A stretch of 64,000 nucleotides of DNA from Apodemus sylvaticus (lineage: Eukaryota; Chordata; Mammalia; Rodentia; Muridae): positions 97,890,324 through 97,954,323 of the forward strand of contig NC_067474.1 of NCBI RefSeq assembly GCF_947179515.1. Direction: 5' to 3'. The notes beneath the pieces are model-generated. The model had not been told where the DNA came from and searched no databases. It saw nothing but the letters and a program-made list of their open reading frames with translations. Each line of letters starts with the position of its first letter. Position 1 is the first letter of the stretch. Made by a program: the position numbers and the translations under genes. Of this stretch, positions 35,336 to 46,818 are shown piece by piece.

Positions 35336-36841
35336 TTAGTTCTTTCAACTGACTGTTCACTAGTGAGACCCATCTTTGGATATGTCTACCAGAACATATC
35401 TAGAGAGGATTAACTAAGCAGGAAAACACTGCTGGGGCCCCACTTCATGTGGGCAGCAGCATCCCACAGGCTGGGACTAGCGTGTGCCCCGCTGCAGTGA
35501 GTTCTAGCCACACCACTTCCAACTGCCTCAGGGGTTCTGTTGCTGTAGTCAAAGGACAACCTACAACTCAGCTTGGCGAGGGGAAGGGTTTATTTCATCT
35601 TGCAGTTTGTAGCCCACCATTCAGGGAAGTCAGAAAACTGATACAGAGGCCATGGAGGAGTGCTGCTTACAGACTTACCCACAAGTCAGTCTGGTCAAGG
35701 CATTTTTTAAGGTGCCTCTTCCCAAATGATTTTAGCTTGTGTCATGTTGGCATAAAACTAGCCATTTTAATTGACCCTTTGCCAAGTTGACACATAAATA
35801 CATCACTATTCAAAAAACTTTTCTTTCTCCTCAAGATATCATGTTAATATTAATATCCCATGGCTTTTAAAATTAAAGGACTTTAAAAGTTCTGTCTTTT
35901 TAAAGCATCCAAATTCTTTTTCAAGTTCCAAGTTTCTCTAAAATATCCAGTCTCTCTAAAATGTCTGTAGTCTCTTTAAAACTCACAATTCTCTGTAAAA
36001 CTCCAAAGCATCTTTAAAAGTTTAAAGTATCTTAACTTTTGGGTCCTTTAAAATAAAGAGGGAAGAACCAGGCAGAGTCACAGACCACATTAGAGTTCAG
36101 CAGTTTAAGGCTCAAAGTCAGACTCCTTTGACACACAACCTTCTAGGCCCCAAAGGTCTTGTTACAGCACACATGTCACATTTTCTCAGTTCAAGCTGGC
36201 TCCACCCTGTGACTGCTTCTCTGTTGTCCTTCTCTTGTCCACTGGTCCTTGTACCTCCAAACTGCTGGAGCCTCTGCAGCCATGTATCACCTTCACCAAC
36301 AGCCTGTCCTGTGCTCTCTGTTCTGGAAGGGGAGCCCAGCCCTTCCACCTGGTGCCAAGCTTTCGCTGTTCTCTATGACCCTTACCCTTTCATGTCTTCA
36401 GAACTAGTACCACCTGGAAGACTCACACATAGCTAGGTTTGGCAGTCATCACAAGGTACAGGATTGGCCCTCTCTGGACCACAACATCTCTATGCTAACC
36501 CTGGAAAACACTTCCAAGATTTCTCATTGATGCTGGTCTCATCTTAATCACAGCTGATTCTTCAACTCCAGCTAACCAGGAATTCAATTATTAACTCGAA
36601 CTGTTGAACAGTACTGATTGAGCATTTAAGGGATTCTCCAACTTTCCTCTGAGACTTGACAAGCCAGGCTTCCTCGTCTGCATTGCTCTCAGAGTTCTTC
36701 TCTTCCAGGCATGAACAAAAGAGCCCACTGAGCTCTGAGCACTCAATGGCCTTTCCCGCCCAATGTCTTAACGCTGTCACAGCTCTTCCCAGAACACATG
36801 GTGAAGTCTAGTTTGGCAATACCCAATGACTGGTAACAATT
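35336..36841. repeat. Composite of rodent medium-reiterated repeats
   Basis: 35336-35500 matches 'tggtggttagttctttcaactgac...ccccacttcatgtgggcagcagcatccc'. 35535-35795 is a minus-type copy ending 'ttgtgtcatgttggcataaaactagcc'. 35830-36841 has repeated 'tctctaaaa' phrases, 'agagggaagaaccaggcagagtcacag' and 'ggaagactcacacatagc', typical of a long rodent repeat (RMER-type; exact name uncertain). Short open frames here are not genes. Confidence 0.55.
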
Positions 36842-37125
36842 ATATACCTAAGGGCTTCTATTACTGTAGTAAAACACCATGACAACAATCAACTTAGGGA
36901 AGAAATGATTTCTTCAATCTTATAGCCTGTAGGTTGTCATCCTGGGAAGTCAGGGTAGGAACTTGAGGCAAGAACCTGGAGGTAGGAGCTGAAGCAGAGG
37001 CATGGGAGAATGCTGTATACTGGTTTTATCACAAGCCAATCTAATAAGGGTATTTTCTTAATTGAGGCGACCTCTTCCCCAGTAACTCTGGCTTGTATAA
37101 AGTTGACATAAAATTAGCCTGCCTA
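36842..37125 (-). repeat. Rodent interspersed repeat copy
   Basis: 'gcttctattactgtagtaaaacaccatgacaacaatcaactt', 'agaacctggaggtaggagctgaagcagaggcatgg' and 'ctggcttgtataaagttgacataaaattagcc' are the full order of the family. Confidence 0.65.
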
Positions 37126-37619
37126 CCAACCATCATTGAGCTGCAATTCAAGATAAACTCTTTTTCAGGTTACTTTTTTGGGACTTTTATCCCAGCATCA
37201 TGTAAGTAACTCATTCACTTCCCTCAGGTCTTTGCCTAGTAGCTCTGCTACTATAAGTTCTTTGACTACATGGGAGCTCACTTCCTACCAGTAGGGAATC
37301 GCCTTCTCAAGGAGAGTCCATACCCTTTTGCTAAAGCCATATCTGACAGTCAGGTCACTCCTAACTGCAAGTCACTTGGTTAGGAGCTGGCATTGCACTC
37401 ACAACATCCATTCTTAATCTAATGCAGTGTAGCCATTTCATTGCTAGTCCATGTTATAAACAAACCCAAACACTGCAAGGATGAGAGTGTTAAGATGTTC
37501 CTTAGAGTTATATGTGGACTATATCATTACTCAGGATTCATTGCTAAAGAGTTTACCTACAGTTGTTTAAAGAGTGCTCTTTTTTTATCCTTTTGGGTGA
37601 ATTTTTAGGTGTTTCATAT

Positions 37620-37995
37620 TTTTAATTTAAACATAAAATTTGATATATGAAACTATACATGTGTGTAAGGTACCGTGTGATATTTCAGTATACTTGGATC
37701 CTCTTAAAATATGTTAAACATGTCATAATAATTTGTCATTTTTCTATAGTATAAACATTCACATTTCTTGCTTCTTGTCTTGTATTCAGCACATCATAAG
37801 ATCTAGCCCTCTACTGTATACAGCAGACCTTCTTATTCCTATCCAGGTAAAATTTAGTGCCCACCGATGAGCCTCTGCTTAAGTCTTCCTTCCGTCCGTC
37901 AGCCTCTGCTAACCACCATTCTCCTTCTGCCTTATGTGAGGTCAGCTTTATGTAGATGCCAACTATGAACGAGTCATGCAATGCTCACTCTCTGT
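37620..37995 (-). repeat. Ancient L1 3' UTR fragment
   Basis: Plus-strand text 'aaacataaaatttgatatatgaaactatac...gtaccgtgtgatatttcagtatac' and 'gcctctgctaaccaccattctccttctgcc...tagatgccaactatgaacgagtcatgcaatg' matches the antisense 3' UTR of old mammalian L1. Confidence 0.6.
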
Positions 37996-37999
37996 GCCT

Positions 38000-38950
38000 G
38001 TCCCATGAGAAAATGCCCTAGAGTGACAAATAATTGTCTGTCCACCCGAGCTTGGGCACCAATGGCAGACCAAAGAAGCAATTCCATACAATTTAGCTTG
38101 GCAACCAGTGAGTTGAATAAGGCCATAGGACCTTATAGGAATGTGGGTAAGGACTCACCTGCAGTGGCATGGGCACCTTATCAATGACCATATCACTGAA
38201 GAAAACATTTCCTTTTCTTCCTACAATGTTTGACTGTATATACTCAAGAAAGGGCATAGCCTTATGATGAGACACTCCTTCCATTAACAGTTAAATGCCT
38301 ATAAGTCCCTGGGAAGGATACAGTTTTTTTGAGTCCCATCCCTTTTCCTTGATGGAATGTTAGTGGGCCCAGTTTGTACAGTTCTGCTAGCAGTTATAGC
38401 TGGTGGGAGTTCAGGGGGACAGTGGCCTTGTCACACCAAGAATACCCTGTTCCACAATAGCCTCATTTCCTTAGTATAGCATAGTGATCATCAGTTCTAG
38501 CTTAGCATTCTACTTAATAGATAATTTGCTAAGGCCGTAGCAGGGCTTCCGATGAGGTAAGGGTGTACAGTGTTGGTCCAGGAAGTGGGGAGGAAGTGGC
38601 ATGAGGGGAAACCTGGGACGACCAGGAAGAAGGGCTCTAGCTGTACTCCCAGCAGAATATGACGTTAGCATGGAATAAGTGATCCATGGGAAGGAAACCA
38701 AGACAGACTTCATAATGTACAGAACTGGGTGTTGATTAGATATAGAGAATTAGTAGAGAGGAGTCAAGCTTTGATTGTTCCAGGAAGAGTTTCAGATTTA
38801 AAGAAATTATGAGTTCAAGGTTAGATATTAATTATTAGGGACAATTTATAAAAAAGTGTGCCCTGAAATACTATAGAAGCATGCAATTAGGTCATATGCT
38901 AAAACATGGCCAAAGAAATAGTTTTTAAACCAACACACACACTTTGCCAA
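38000..38950. other. Intron B-C, no recognised feature
   Basis: No exon or repeat family is recognised in this stretch. Confidence 0.4.
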
Positions 38951-38954
38951 TGCA

Positions 38955-39305
38955 CTTTTATTTTATTTTTTATTCGATATAGTCTTTATTTACATTTCAA
39001 ATGATTTCCCCTTTCCTGGATCCCCCCTCCCCGAAAGTTCCATAACTTTCTCTCCCCTTGTTCCCCCATCAACCCCTTCCCGCTTCCCTGCCCTGGTATT
39101 CTCCTACACCGCTGCACTGAGCCTTTCCAGGACCAGGGGCCTCTCCTTCCTTCTTCTTGCACATCATTTGATATGTGAATTGTGTCGTGGGTATTCCCAG
39201 CTTCTGGGCTAATAGCCCCTTATCAGTGAGTGCATACCATGTGTGTTCTTTTGTGATTGGGTCACCGCACTTAGGATGACATTCTCCAGTTCCACCCACT
39301 TTTGT
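38955..39305 (-). mobile_element. Truncated L1, 3' UTR and last codons of ORF2
   Basis: Starts with 'tttttattcgatatagtctttatttacatttcaaatg' (the L1 3' end in antisense) and ends at 'gacattctccagttccacccact', within the coding end of ORF2. It is a short 5'-truncated copy related to the one at 30.5 kb. Confidence 0.88.
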
Positions 39306-39311
39306 TGTCAC

Positions 39312-40159
39312 AACTTTGAAGCTCCAGGTGTGAATTAATGTTGTTAATTCATGTGTTCTTATTCATGGTGTGTGCTTATATATGTAAGCACATATTTAAT
39401 TGTGGATTTATTGGAAGTGTTTCTATACATTGTAAATAGTTTTCAGTATAATTGATAAACAAGTATATCACATGTTTATATTGCTATATACTTTAGTTAC
39501 TTGATGGCATTGTTTGCTGCTCCTGATTGGAATTCATAACAAGGAAAGAATTTTTCCTTTCTTCTGAGGAATCTTGGAATTATTTTGTGGGGTTGTTCCA
39601 TGCGGGTAGTAATTTACATTTATTACACTACCAGTTTATTAGTAGTTTATAAACTACCAGTTTATAAGTTTTAGAATAAAAAAGTGTTGAAGTAATTTAC
39701 TCTCTTAAAGTGCTATGAGATCTTAGGTAGGCTATTATGATTTGATGATGTTCTGTTGACTAGATTAACAAAGAAGAAAGACTAACAGAAAGGTGGTGTC
39801 TTTTCACTCTTAAAAACATTCCCAATTTATTATCTAGCACAAAAAATAGTCATGATTTTTAAATGTCAGATATGGGACAGTGTTATTACATCTCAACATA
39901 ACAATAAGGCTGATCAATTAATTATCATTCAAGTAGATAAAACTAAGTGAGTTTGTTTGCATGGTATTTATTTTAACTAAATCCCTAACAAGCCTCATCT
40001 GCTAATTGGACTTAACATTTCTGTTGCTAAATGAGAAATGTTTTGGCTGCTACATAGGTTAGTAAGATCTACCCAATGGAATAAACAGCTAACATCTGTT
40101 ATCCTGTCCTGCTCCAACTTACTCCTACCAAGTACAGCCACCCTGGAGTCAGAGTTATC

Positions 40160-40160
<1 letters not shown>
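39312..40160. other. Intron B-C near exon C, no recognised feature
   Basis: AT-rich. It contains a small palindrome-like stretch 'actaccagtttattagtagtttataaactaccagtttata' near 39628-39667. Confidence 0.45.
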
Positions 40161-40223
<63 letters not shown>

Positions 40224-40246
40224 TGCCCTTGTCTCTCTGTCTCTGT

Positions 40247-40326
<80 letters not shown>
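40161..40326 (+). repeat. (CT)n ... (GT)n(GA)n compound microsatellite
   Basis: About 29 CT units (40162-40220), a 27-bp linker, about 17 GT units (40246-40281), then about 21 GA units (40282-40325). The CT and GA blocks are complementary on one strand and can pair. It lies 193 bp before exon C. Confidence 0.95.
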
Positions 40327-40329
<3 letters not shown>

Positions 40330-40518
40330 TATTTATTTATACATTATTTTAACCTGGTAGACTCTCTGAAACTAATTAAAACCTGGAAGAGTTTAGAATT
40401 TTTGTAACGTTTTAAAAACGATTTTATAATTAATTTAATTATTTCTTTGACATTTCCTACCCTGTGAAATATATACAATCATTAAATTAACTGAATATTT
40501 TCATGTATTTTTTTAAAG

Positions 40519-40710
40519 AAGTTAACTCTTGATTTAGCTGAACTTCGAAAAGAAAAAGAAGATTTATTGAAGAAAGTAGAGTCTTCATCTGAGATTACAA
40601 GCTTGGCAGAAGAAGTTTCTAGAATAATGGCCCCACAGATACAAGTTACCACACTGGGTCCTTCAAGGAGCATGGATTTGGAAATAAAGCAATTGCAATG
40701 TAAACTAAAG
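40519..40710 (+). CDS. Cntln: Cntln exon C (coiled coil)
   Basis: The exon is 192 nt, 64 codons, phase 0 at both ends. It starts KLTLDLAELRKEKEDLLKK, a strong heptad stretch. A less regular Ser/Thr-rich middle follows (around SSSEITSLAEE, then TLGPSRSMD), and it ends with a second heptad segment, LEIKQLQCKLK. The acceptor lies after a T-rich tract in tttttttaaag|aag. This is also a NAGNAG (aagaag), and the second AG would drop the first Lys. The donor is AAG|GTAATT. About 190 bp upstream lies a long (CT)n/(GT)n/(GA)n microsatellite that could fold on itself in the pre-mRNA. The reverse strand of the exon is also open by chance; I do not regard that as coding. Confidence 0.9.
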
Positions 40711-42434
40711 GTAATTAAGCGGTATGATAGGTTCAAAAGCATCTAATAAGTCACTGCATCCTTAAAAACAGTCAGTGGGTTCTAATTAGTTAAATAAAGG
40801 TCACCATGATAAAATATTCCCCAAAACCATGAATATTGCATCTGAATAAGTCTTTCAAGTCTCTACCTCTATTCTCTTTCTACTGTTTCTATTTGATTTT
40901 TTTTCTTTTCATAGACTAATAAGCACCCTGAAATCCTCCCTTAAAAGCTAAAGAAGAGTAGCCACTGTCTTCTCTGAGTTCCACTCCTGATGTTTTCTGT
41001 ATCTTGCTACAGATGGAGAGACTCCTTTCAAACACACTGTATCAACACAGTAGCAACTCTTTTCTTCTGTACACTTCCTAATAGTTTAATTTAGCTGCTG
41101 GCTGGAGAAAGGACTCAAGGAAGCAAGGCGTGGCCATGGAAAGAAAGGAAAAACAGACAGGTGTTTTTTATTGTCTGCAGCGAGTTAAACCTGGGGGTGA
41201 GGATACTAATAATTTTTTGTTTATAAAAGTTTCTATCTAATTCCAGATAAGTTGTCAATATCTTAAAACTAAGGCCTACCTTAGTTGAAATAGAACTGCA
41301 AGAAGCAAGATCTGTGTGCTTTAGACAGAACATTTACTTTTCTGTATTCTTAATACAAACATTATTTTTTTCCATATTTAACTGTTTTCCTCAGTGAGGA
41401 TTGTAGGTTGGATGCTGATGGTACTGGATTCAGAACCATTGCTGTGATAGGCATCACAGGAAGGGGGGAGGGTCTAACTGTGAATGTGCTGAGTGCTTTA
41501 TAATTGTGTAAGTGACTGCAACCAGAGTAGTCAGATGGCAATCAAGTGTGTGCATGGTTGTTCTTGGCCCAGAACATGAAGATTTGAGCAGGGGTTTAAG
41601 TGGGGTGACAAAGGGCAGAACGTAAGCCTGAGCATTGCTCACGCAGTCACTAGTAACAATTCATTGTAAAACAGCAGTCATTGAGCTGCTTCTTGGATAG
41701 CACGTTGAGACAGTTTTTACATGGACAACATACATGCTAGAAATGTAAAGAAAAACTGTACACATGCATTCTCTTAAAATGGGTTTTCATGTAGGAAATA
41801 TAAATACGGTTTTTAAATTAAATATTTCAGTATGTAGTTTTCATACACCATTGTGTTTGTCTTTAACTGTATACTGTGGGGATGTTGATTTACAGTTCTT
41901 TGGTATAGTTTAAGTTGTCATATTCCTAATTTGACTTCTCACCAAGAGAACACAAAATGATAGTCAGTCATTCTGACTTCTAATTTTTTTAATTGTCATA
42001 GCTTAAATTTGAGTTATGTTTGGCTTACTTGATTTTGCTTGTTGCAGATGTTCCAACAATTAAAACATTGAAATGTAGGCTAACGTAATAAGTCTATCTT
42101 TACAAGTCACCATGAGATAAGACATTTGCATTATGACTTTTACTTGTGTGTATCTGTCTAGTTTCAGAGGGGAAGTGAACCAAAGTTGAGGCCTTCACAA
42201 GAAGGCCACAAGCAGCTTGGCTGTCCATGGGACTGCTGTAATCTTTGTCTGTGGAGAGACAAAAAGGATAATGTTTGCTTTCATCCCACTTCACGTTTTA
42301 GCATAGACACTATCTGGAAGAATTTAAGTACATAATACTCTCTGCTCCTCAAAATTTGTTTCAGTATTTCAAATTGGTTTACTTAGACTGTGATTAGAAA
42401 ATACCACTGACTGGCAGGCTTAGAACATTTCTTT
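40711..42434. other. Intron C-D, no recognised feature
   Basis: Mostly unique AT-rich sequence. No exon or confident repeat is seen. Confidence 0.45.
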
Positions 42435-42435
42435 T

Positions 42436-42590
42436 CAGCTGGACCTGGTGCTGCATGACTTTAATCCCAGCACTCTGAAGGCAGAGACAGGCAGATCTCT
42501 GTGGGTGTGAAGCTGGCCTAGTCTACGTAGTAAGTCCCAGAGCAGCCAGGACTGCATAGTGAGACCCTGCCTAAAACAGATAACAGCAAA
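42436..42590 (+). repeat. Diverged B1 SINE
   Basis: 'cagctggacctggtgctgcatgactttaatcccagcactctgaaggcagagacaggcagatctctgtggg...gagcagccaggactgcatagtgagaccctgcctaaaa' is B1 in plus orientation with many changes. Confidence 0.85.
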
Positions 42591-42599
42591 AGCAAATGC

Positions 42600-44674
42600 C
42601 AACACAACAGCCTGCTTCTCATAAAGGTCTGCAGACTGGCAGGGTAAAATGAAAGTGGTGACTTTTGATCTTCCCTCTTCTGAGGCCTTTCTTCGTGTCA
42701 TAGAGAGAGCAGTCTCCTACCTTCATCTCCGTGTGGTCTTCCTTCAGAGATCCCTGTGTCTTCTTTTACAAAGATAGCCATCATATTATATTAGGGCACA
42801 CTAGAGCCCTCATTTTACCTAGGTTACCTTTTTAAAGAAACATCTCCAAACACTGCACATTCTGAAGTACAGGAGGCTAAATGAGGGCTTCAGCATATAA
42901 TTTGAGTATAACTCGCAACAGATAAGATTCTAATGGTGATTGATTAGGAAATCAGTCGTTTCTAGCTGAGATTTAGGAGCATGTTTGGATATTAGTCTAT
43001 TAAAAGCCTATGTACTTCTTTTTATCTAGTTCTGGTCTTTTCTGGTCATTCTAGACACTTTTCAGGAACTGGTGCATTTGTTACATGTAGAGCTCGCGTG
43101 TATTTTCTCTGCCTTATTTTGTCCCATTAAACATGTTTCCTCAAGGAACTCTGTGGAGGAAGATTCAGTGGTGGATAATAAAAGCTAAAGTAATGGAAGT
43201 TCCTTTCCTAAAACTGATGGAGATATGGCCATCATTTCATTTTTAGTTTACCATCCCTCCATTAAGCACAATTCCTGTATTCAGCACTTGGCTACATAAA
43301 ATTTAGCTTTAAGTCTCAGAGCAGAATGGAATCAGACAACTGTCTTGAAATCTACTGAACATACTCATTTGAAAACAGTATCAGACTTTGCATGCTGCCT
43401 CTTGCTTTTTGTTTTAAATAAAGTACTAAGTTCATTTGTTTTACTTCTCAACAGAAATACTTCAGGAACACCAAGTTTGCAAAGTGCAGAGTGAGGGGCG
43501 GGATGAGTGTTTTAGGCAGGAATATCGAGAGCAGAAAAAAGAACAGAGATTGGCAGAAATCAGAAGTTTATTCTGTTCATACTTGTTAAACACTTTCTGA
43601 ACTTAACAGATGTATAATTCAAGTAGATTAACAATATCGTATGAACAGAAAAGCTAAAATACCAACAGGATTGAGGGATACTCAGATTATACCTTTAAGA
43701 TGAAGTTAGCTGTCTTGATACTGTGGTTTCCTGGTTCCTAGATGGGATGAACAAGAAATAACTCGAAGCTAATCTGCTTTGAAATATTATATTAATTAAT
43801 TATGTATATTATGTAGTAATTATGTATAAATCCTTAAGCAATAATTGCTACTCTTAGTAAGTTCAGAGAGGAATTTAGTGTTAATAAGATTGTCGGTCAT
43901 CCGATATTCTCAAACAGATTATCCTCAAATATCATTGGCCACTGCAGTTTATCGTCTGTTATTCCTTTTGCCATTCACTTCTGGGTTCTCTTTCTCAACA
44001 TTTGTTTGCCGGGCTGGAAGATATGGCACAGGCTTGGATGCCTAAGTCTGCAGGTGCTCAGCTGGCTGTCCCCTGCAGCACCTCAGTACCCGCACGAGGC
44101 CTTGGGACTGACTTCCAGAAAGGTGACCCCACCCCCCCCCCGGGCACCAACACAAGACCACAAAGGCAGAGGCCAAGGGCTTTGAGGGCCCAGCTCTGAA
44201 TTCACATACTGTCATTTCAGCCATGTTCTCTTGGTGAAAGCAAATCACAAATGAGGCCAGATTCCAAGAACTGGCAAATGGTTGTTATACTTTTTAGGGG
44301 TGACATCAAGCTATCTGTGATCACATTTAATCTAATCCAGCTTGTGAATAGATCTATCATTTATTTTAAGTGATCTAACTGAGCCACTAAGATTCTTAAT
44401 TGCACATTTACATTTTACTCAGAGAAGTCCTATTTTCCATTAAAATTTTTGATTCCCGTACTATTGTTGATGTTCCTCTATGGTCTGGCATGAAATATAA
44501 TGGTTTTATTATAAATATGTTATCTTATTTGTAAAATATAAAATAATATGTTAAAAGTACATTTTAGTCATTGTTAGTATGATTAAAATAAATGTGTTAC
44601 TCTTTCTCAAACCGGTGCCTTTGTTTTAGATCTAAAAAAAAGGCGAATTGAAATATATGTTTGTTTTAATCCAG
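42600..44674. other. Intron C-D, no recognised feature
   Basis: Mostly unique sequence. A run of 12 or more C at 44128-44141 and a more GC-rich patch at 44000-44200 are the only local features. Confidence 0.45.
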
Positions 44675-44772
44675 AATGCAACTAATGAACTCACTAAACA
44701 GACATCAAATGTGAAGTCTCTGAAACTGGAACTCCTAGCAAAAGATGACCACATAAAGGAGATGCATGAAAA
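44675..44772 (+). CDS. Cntln: Cntln exon D (coiled coil)
   Basis: The exon is 98 nt: 32 codons plus two bases (AA) completed by the first base of exon E to a Lys codon. The peptide begins NATNELTKQTSNVKSLKLE and ends IKEMHE(K), with continuous heptads. The acceptor is tgttttaatccag, and the donor is AA|GTAGGC, the only donor of the set that does not follow AAG or CAG. If intron D-E is retained, the reading frame meets TAG inside the donor itself, right after the split Lys codon, so a retained transcript would encode a truncated protein. The next exon is only 170 bp downstream. Confidence 0.9.
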
Positions 44773-44942
44773 GTAGGCTTTCATACTTCTATCTGTTGTG
44801 TTTGCTGCCACCTAGTGGCCACCAGGAAATTAATGCCACTATGTGGCATTACTATCAGCTTTTCAAAACAAATAGTAGGACTGTCCATAGGTACAGTATA
44901 TCAAGATACTTTCTACTCCTGTTAAACTCTTCTCCCTTTAAG

Positions 44943-45069
44943 GACGTCTCGAATGGAGAGAGATATAACCATGAAAAGACACCTGATCGAGGACTTGAAA
45001 TTTCGACAGAAAGTAAATTCAGAAAGTAATGAGAGTTTTAATGAAATGTTAGAAACTCTTGAAAAAAAG
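44943..45069 (+). CDS. Cntln: Cntln exon E (coiled coil)
   Basis: The exon is 127 nt: one base to finish the Lys codon from exon D, then 42 codons, ending in phase 0. The peptide begins TSRMERDITMKRHLIEDLK and ends EMLETLEKK. It is highly charged, with heptad leucines and methionines, and continues the coiled coil of exon D without a break. The acceptor is cttctccctttaag with a good pyrimidine tract, and the donor is AAG|GTACCG. Joining D and E across the 170-bp intron gives an unbroken frame through EMHEKTSRMERD, which supports both borders. Exon F follows after 975 bp. Confidence 0.9.
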
Positions 45070-45169
45070 GTACCGATTTTTGTGTTTACTGATAAATTAT
45101 TTTCTACTGTATTCATTTTAGCATAAATATTTAGTATTAGGCAACTGTGTAAAATACTTACAGGATATA

Positions 45170-45232
45170 TATGGATATAGATATATATATAGGGATATAT
45201 ATATAGGGATATATGTATGCAGTTATATAGTT
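45170..45232. repeat. AT-rich simple repeat (ATATGGATAT-type)
   Basis: Repeated 'gatatatatatag' and 'ggatatat' units in intron E-F. Confidence 0.8.
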
Positions 45233-45487
45233 ATGACATTTTTATTTAAGAATTCAAGACTCCACAATTCCAAAAAAAATACACACAGAGTCTGCCTATT
45301 TGCATACTGCCGTGCAGGAAAACACTTAATTTTTAAAGTATCTAGTACTTGTGTTTTACATATTGATGTATATTATTATTGTATATTATTTAAAGGACAG
45401 AATCAGACTAATGTACCAGTGCTGTTTAAATTTTTAAATATTCTTTATGTAACCCACAAAGCTTTAACTTTTTAAAATTTGTATTGG

Positions 45488-45694
45488 TGTTTTGTCTGTA
45501 TATATCTGTGTACCACATGCATGCCTGGTGCCTATGAGGTCAGAAGAGGGCTTCAGCCACCCCCCATCCCCCCACCCCCGTGAATTCAAGCTTACAGGTG
45601 GTTGTTAGATGCCACACGCAGATCCTGGGAATTGAACCTGTGTCCTCTGTAAGAGGAACAGGTGCTTTTAACCACTGGGCTGTCTCTCCAGCCC
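45488..45694 (-). repeat. B3 SINE
   Basis: Minus strand begins GGGGCTGGAGAGACAGCCCA and carries the B3 body: 'agatcctgggaattgaacctgtgtcctctgtaagagg' and 'gcctggtgcctatgaggtcagaagaggg' read on the plus strand. It lies in intron E-F, about 350 bp before exon F. Confidence 0.88.
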
Positions 45695-46044
45695 CTCTTT
45701 TATACTTTCACTGCAAATCATTTCAGATATAGCTTTAAAATGCTTGCTTAAGTAATTATTTCTCTGGTGGCATTAAGTTTCAAATGGAAAGCAATTTCTT
45801 CTGTTATTCTTTGAACTATATAAAGAATGTTGTTATTCTATTATACATATTATATATGTTTTAGTTTGGTTATTAAGAATTGCTAGTTTCTTCATAATGA
45901 GAATACTACAAGTAGACTATTTTAATTTGATACAGTTTATGAAACAGTGAGTTCAATTAGACTAATTCAGTTTCTGATGATACAATACCATATACTACTT
46001 TAATGCAATTACTAACAGTAATTACCTTTATACTTTTATTGCAG

Positions 46045-46182
46045 GTGAAGTCATTAACTGAAGAATGTTCCAACAAGAAAGTATCAGTTGATTCACTAAA
46101 GCAAAGACTTAACGTTGCTGTGAAAGAGAAGTCACAGTATGAACAGATGTATCAGAAAGCTAAAGAGGAATTAGAAAAAAAG
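46045..46182 (+). CDS. Cntln: Cntln exon F (coiled coil)
   Basis: The exon is 138 nt, 46 codons, phase 0 at both ends. The peptide begins VKSLTEECSNKKVSVDSLK, passes KSQYEQMYQKAKEE and ends ELEKK. It is Lys/Glu-rich with regular heptads, the same coiled-coil style as exons E and G. The acceptor is tacttttattgcag, a clear pyrimidine tract, and the donor is AAG|GTATGT, near consensus. Exon G lies 322 bp downstream. The frame is also open upstream into the intron to about 46003, which is chance, since the acceptor is strong and the intronic part is hydrophobic rather than coiled coil. Confidence 0.92.
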
Positions 46183-46504
46183 GTATGTGTCTGAACATCC
46201 AGATCTAGATTTGAATGAAGTGATGCCCTTCTCATCTTTAATGCTGTCACCCTTTCTCCCTACATCAATATGAACTACTTAGTAACTCCACGTAACTATA
46301 AAGAATACTGTGTCACTGCATGAACACTTAGACTTTGTTTTATCATGAGTGTGGTGCATTAGCAAAGTAAAGTAAAGCAAGCATTATCTTTACCCAAATG
46401 AAAGTAAGTTGCATGTATAGAATGATGCAGTCTGACTCCAAAACTCCCTTCCCCAATATGTGTATGAAATACTTTTTCCTTCTGTTAATATCAATCTTTT
46501 GCAG

Positions 46505-46690
46505 GATCTCAAGATGAGTCTTCTGATATCAAAACTAAATGACACAGAGACAGCCATGGCTCAGATTGAGACAGCAGCTTCGGAGCAGCTCCAGGGCTTA
46601 GCTCTGCAGAGTGAGCAGGTCCTGGAAGGCGCACAGAAGAAACTGCAGTTCGCCAATGAAAAGATTGAAGAGTTCACCATCTTTGTGAAG
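46505..46690 (+). CDS. Cntln: Cntln exon G (coiled coil)
   Basis: The exon is 186 nt, 62 codons, phase 0 at both ends. The peptide begins DLKMSLLISKLNDTETAMA and ends EKIEEFTIFVK. It is rich in Ala, Glu and Gln with heptad spacing, so again coiled coil. The acceptor is aatcttttgcag, and the donor is AAG|GTTGGA, weaker than the others because position +3 is T. A (AT)n tract of about 70 bp begins about 130 bp after this donor. The next coding exon is not in the remaining 17.3 kb, so the following intron is long. GC content is higher than in the flanking introns. Confidence 0.92.
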
Positions 46691-46815
46691 GTTGGAGTCA
46701 CTGAAAGCTTATTCACTAGTGCTTTCCTCCCGGCAGAGGTGTTGTCCTCTTTCTGAGAATTTGGGGCGCTGTCAAGGTCCTTGCTTTTACTTGTTGCTGA
46801 TGTTACTGCTTAGAG

Positions 46816-46818
<3 letters not shown>

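Larger units (their letters stand above)
10222..46690 (+). other. Cntln: Cntln (centlein) gene, seven internal exons and their introns
   Basis: Seven exons on the plus strand join into one frame of 1108 nt (about 369 codons). All internal exon phases match, and every intron starts with GT and ends with AG. The product is a highly charged, Lys/Glu/Gln/Leu-rich coiled-coil protein that I recognise from memory as centlein. Vertebrate centlein has about 1400 residues, so this is roughly a quarter of it. Known role of the family: it sits at centrioles, links C-Nap1/CEP250 with CEP68 for centrosome cohesion, binds microtubules, and supports the sperm head-tail junction. The gene runs past both window ends: exon A needs an upstream exon ending in two bases of a Ser-type codon, and exon G ends on a donor site. 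No exon was found in 46691-64000 or 1-10221. A protein alignment to Cntln would settle the assignment. Confidence 0.88.

Noticed and set aside
39995..40352. Frames rich in alternating Arg-Glu or Ser-Leu
   Set aside because: They are translations of the (CT)n/(GA)n microsatellite beside exon C.
40482..40742. 86-codon minus-strand frame over exon C
   Set aside because: It is antisense to a well-supported coding exon whose joined frame continues through six other exons.
44002..44248. GC-richer patch as a CpG island or promoter
   Set aside because: Few CpGs, a poly-C run and no promoter elements; it lies in the middle of intron C-D.
46003..46044. Extension of exon F upstream to a Met codon
   Set aside because: The hydrophobic upstream residues are the translated pyrimidine tract, and a strong acceptor lies at 46043-46044.
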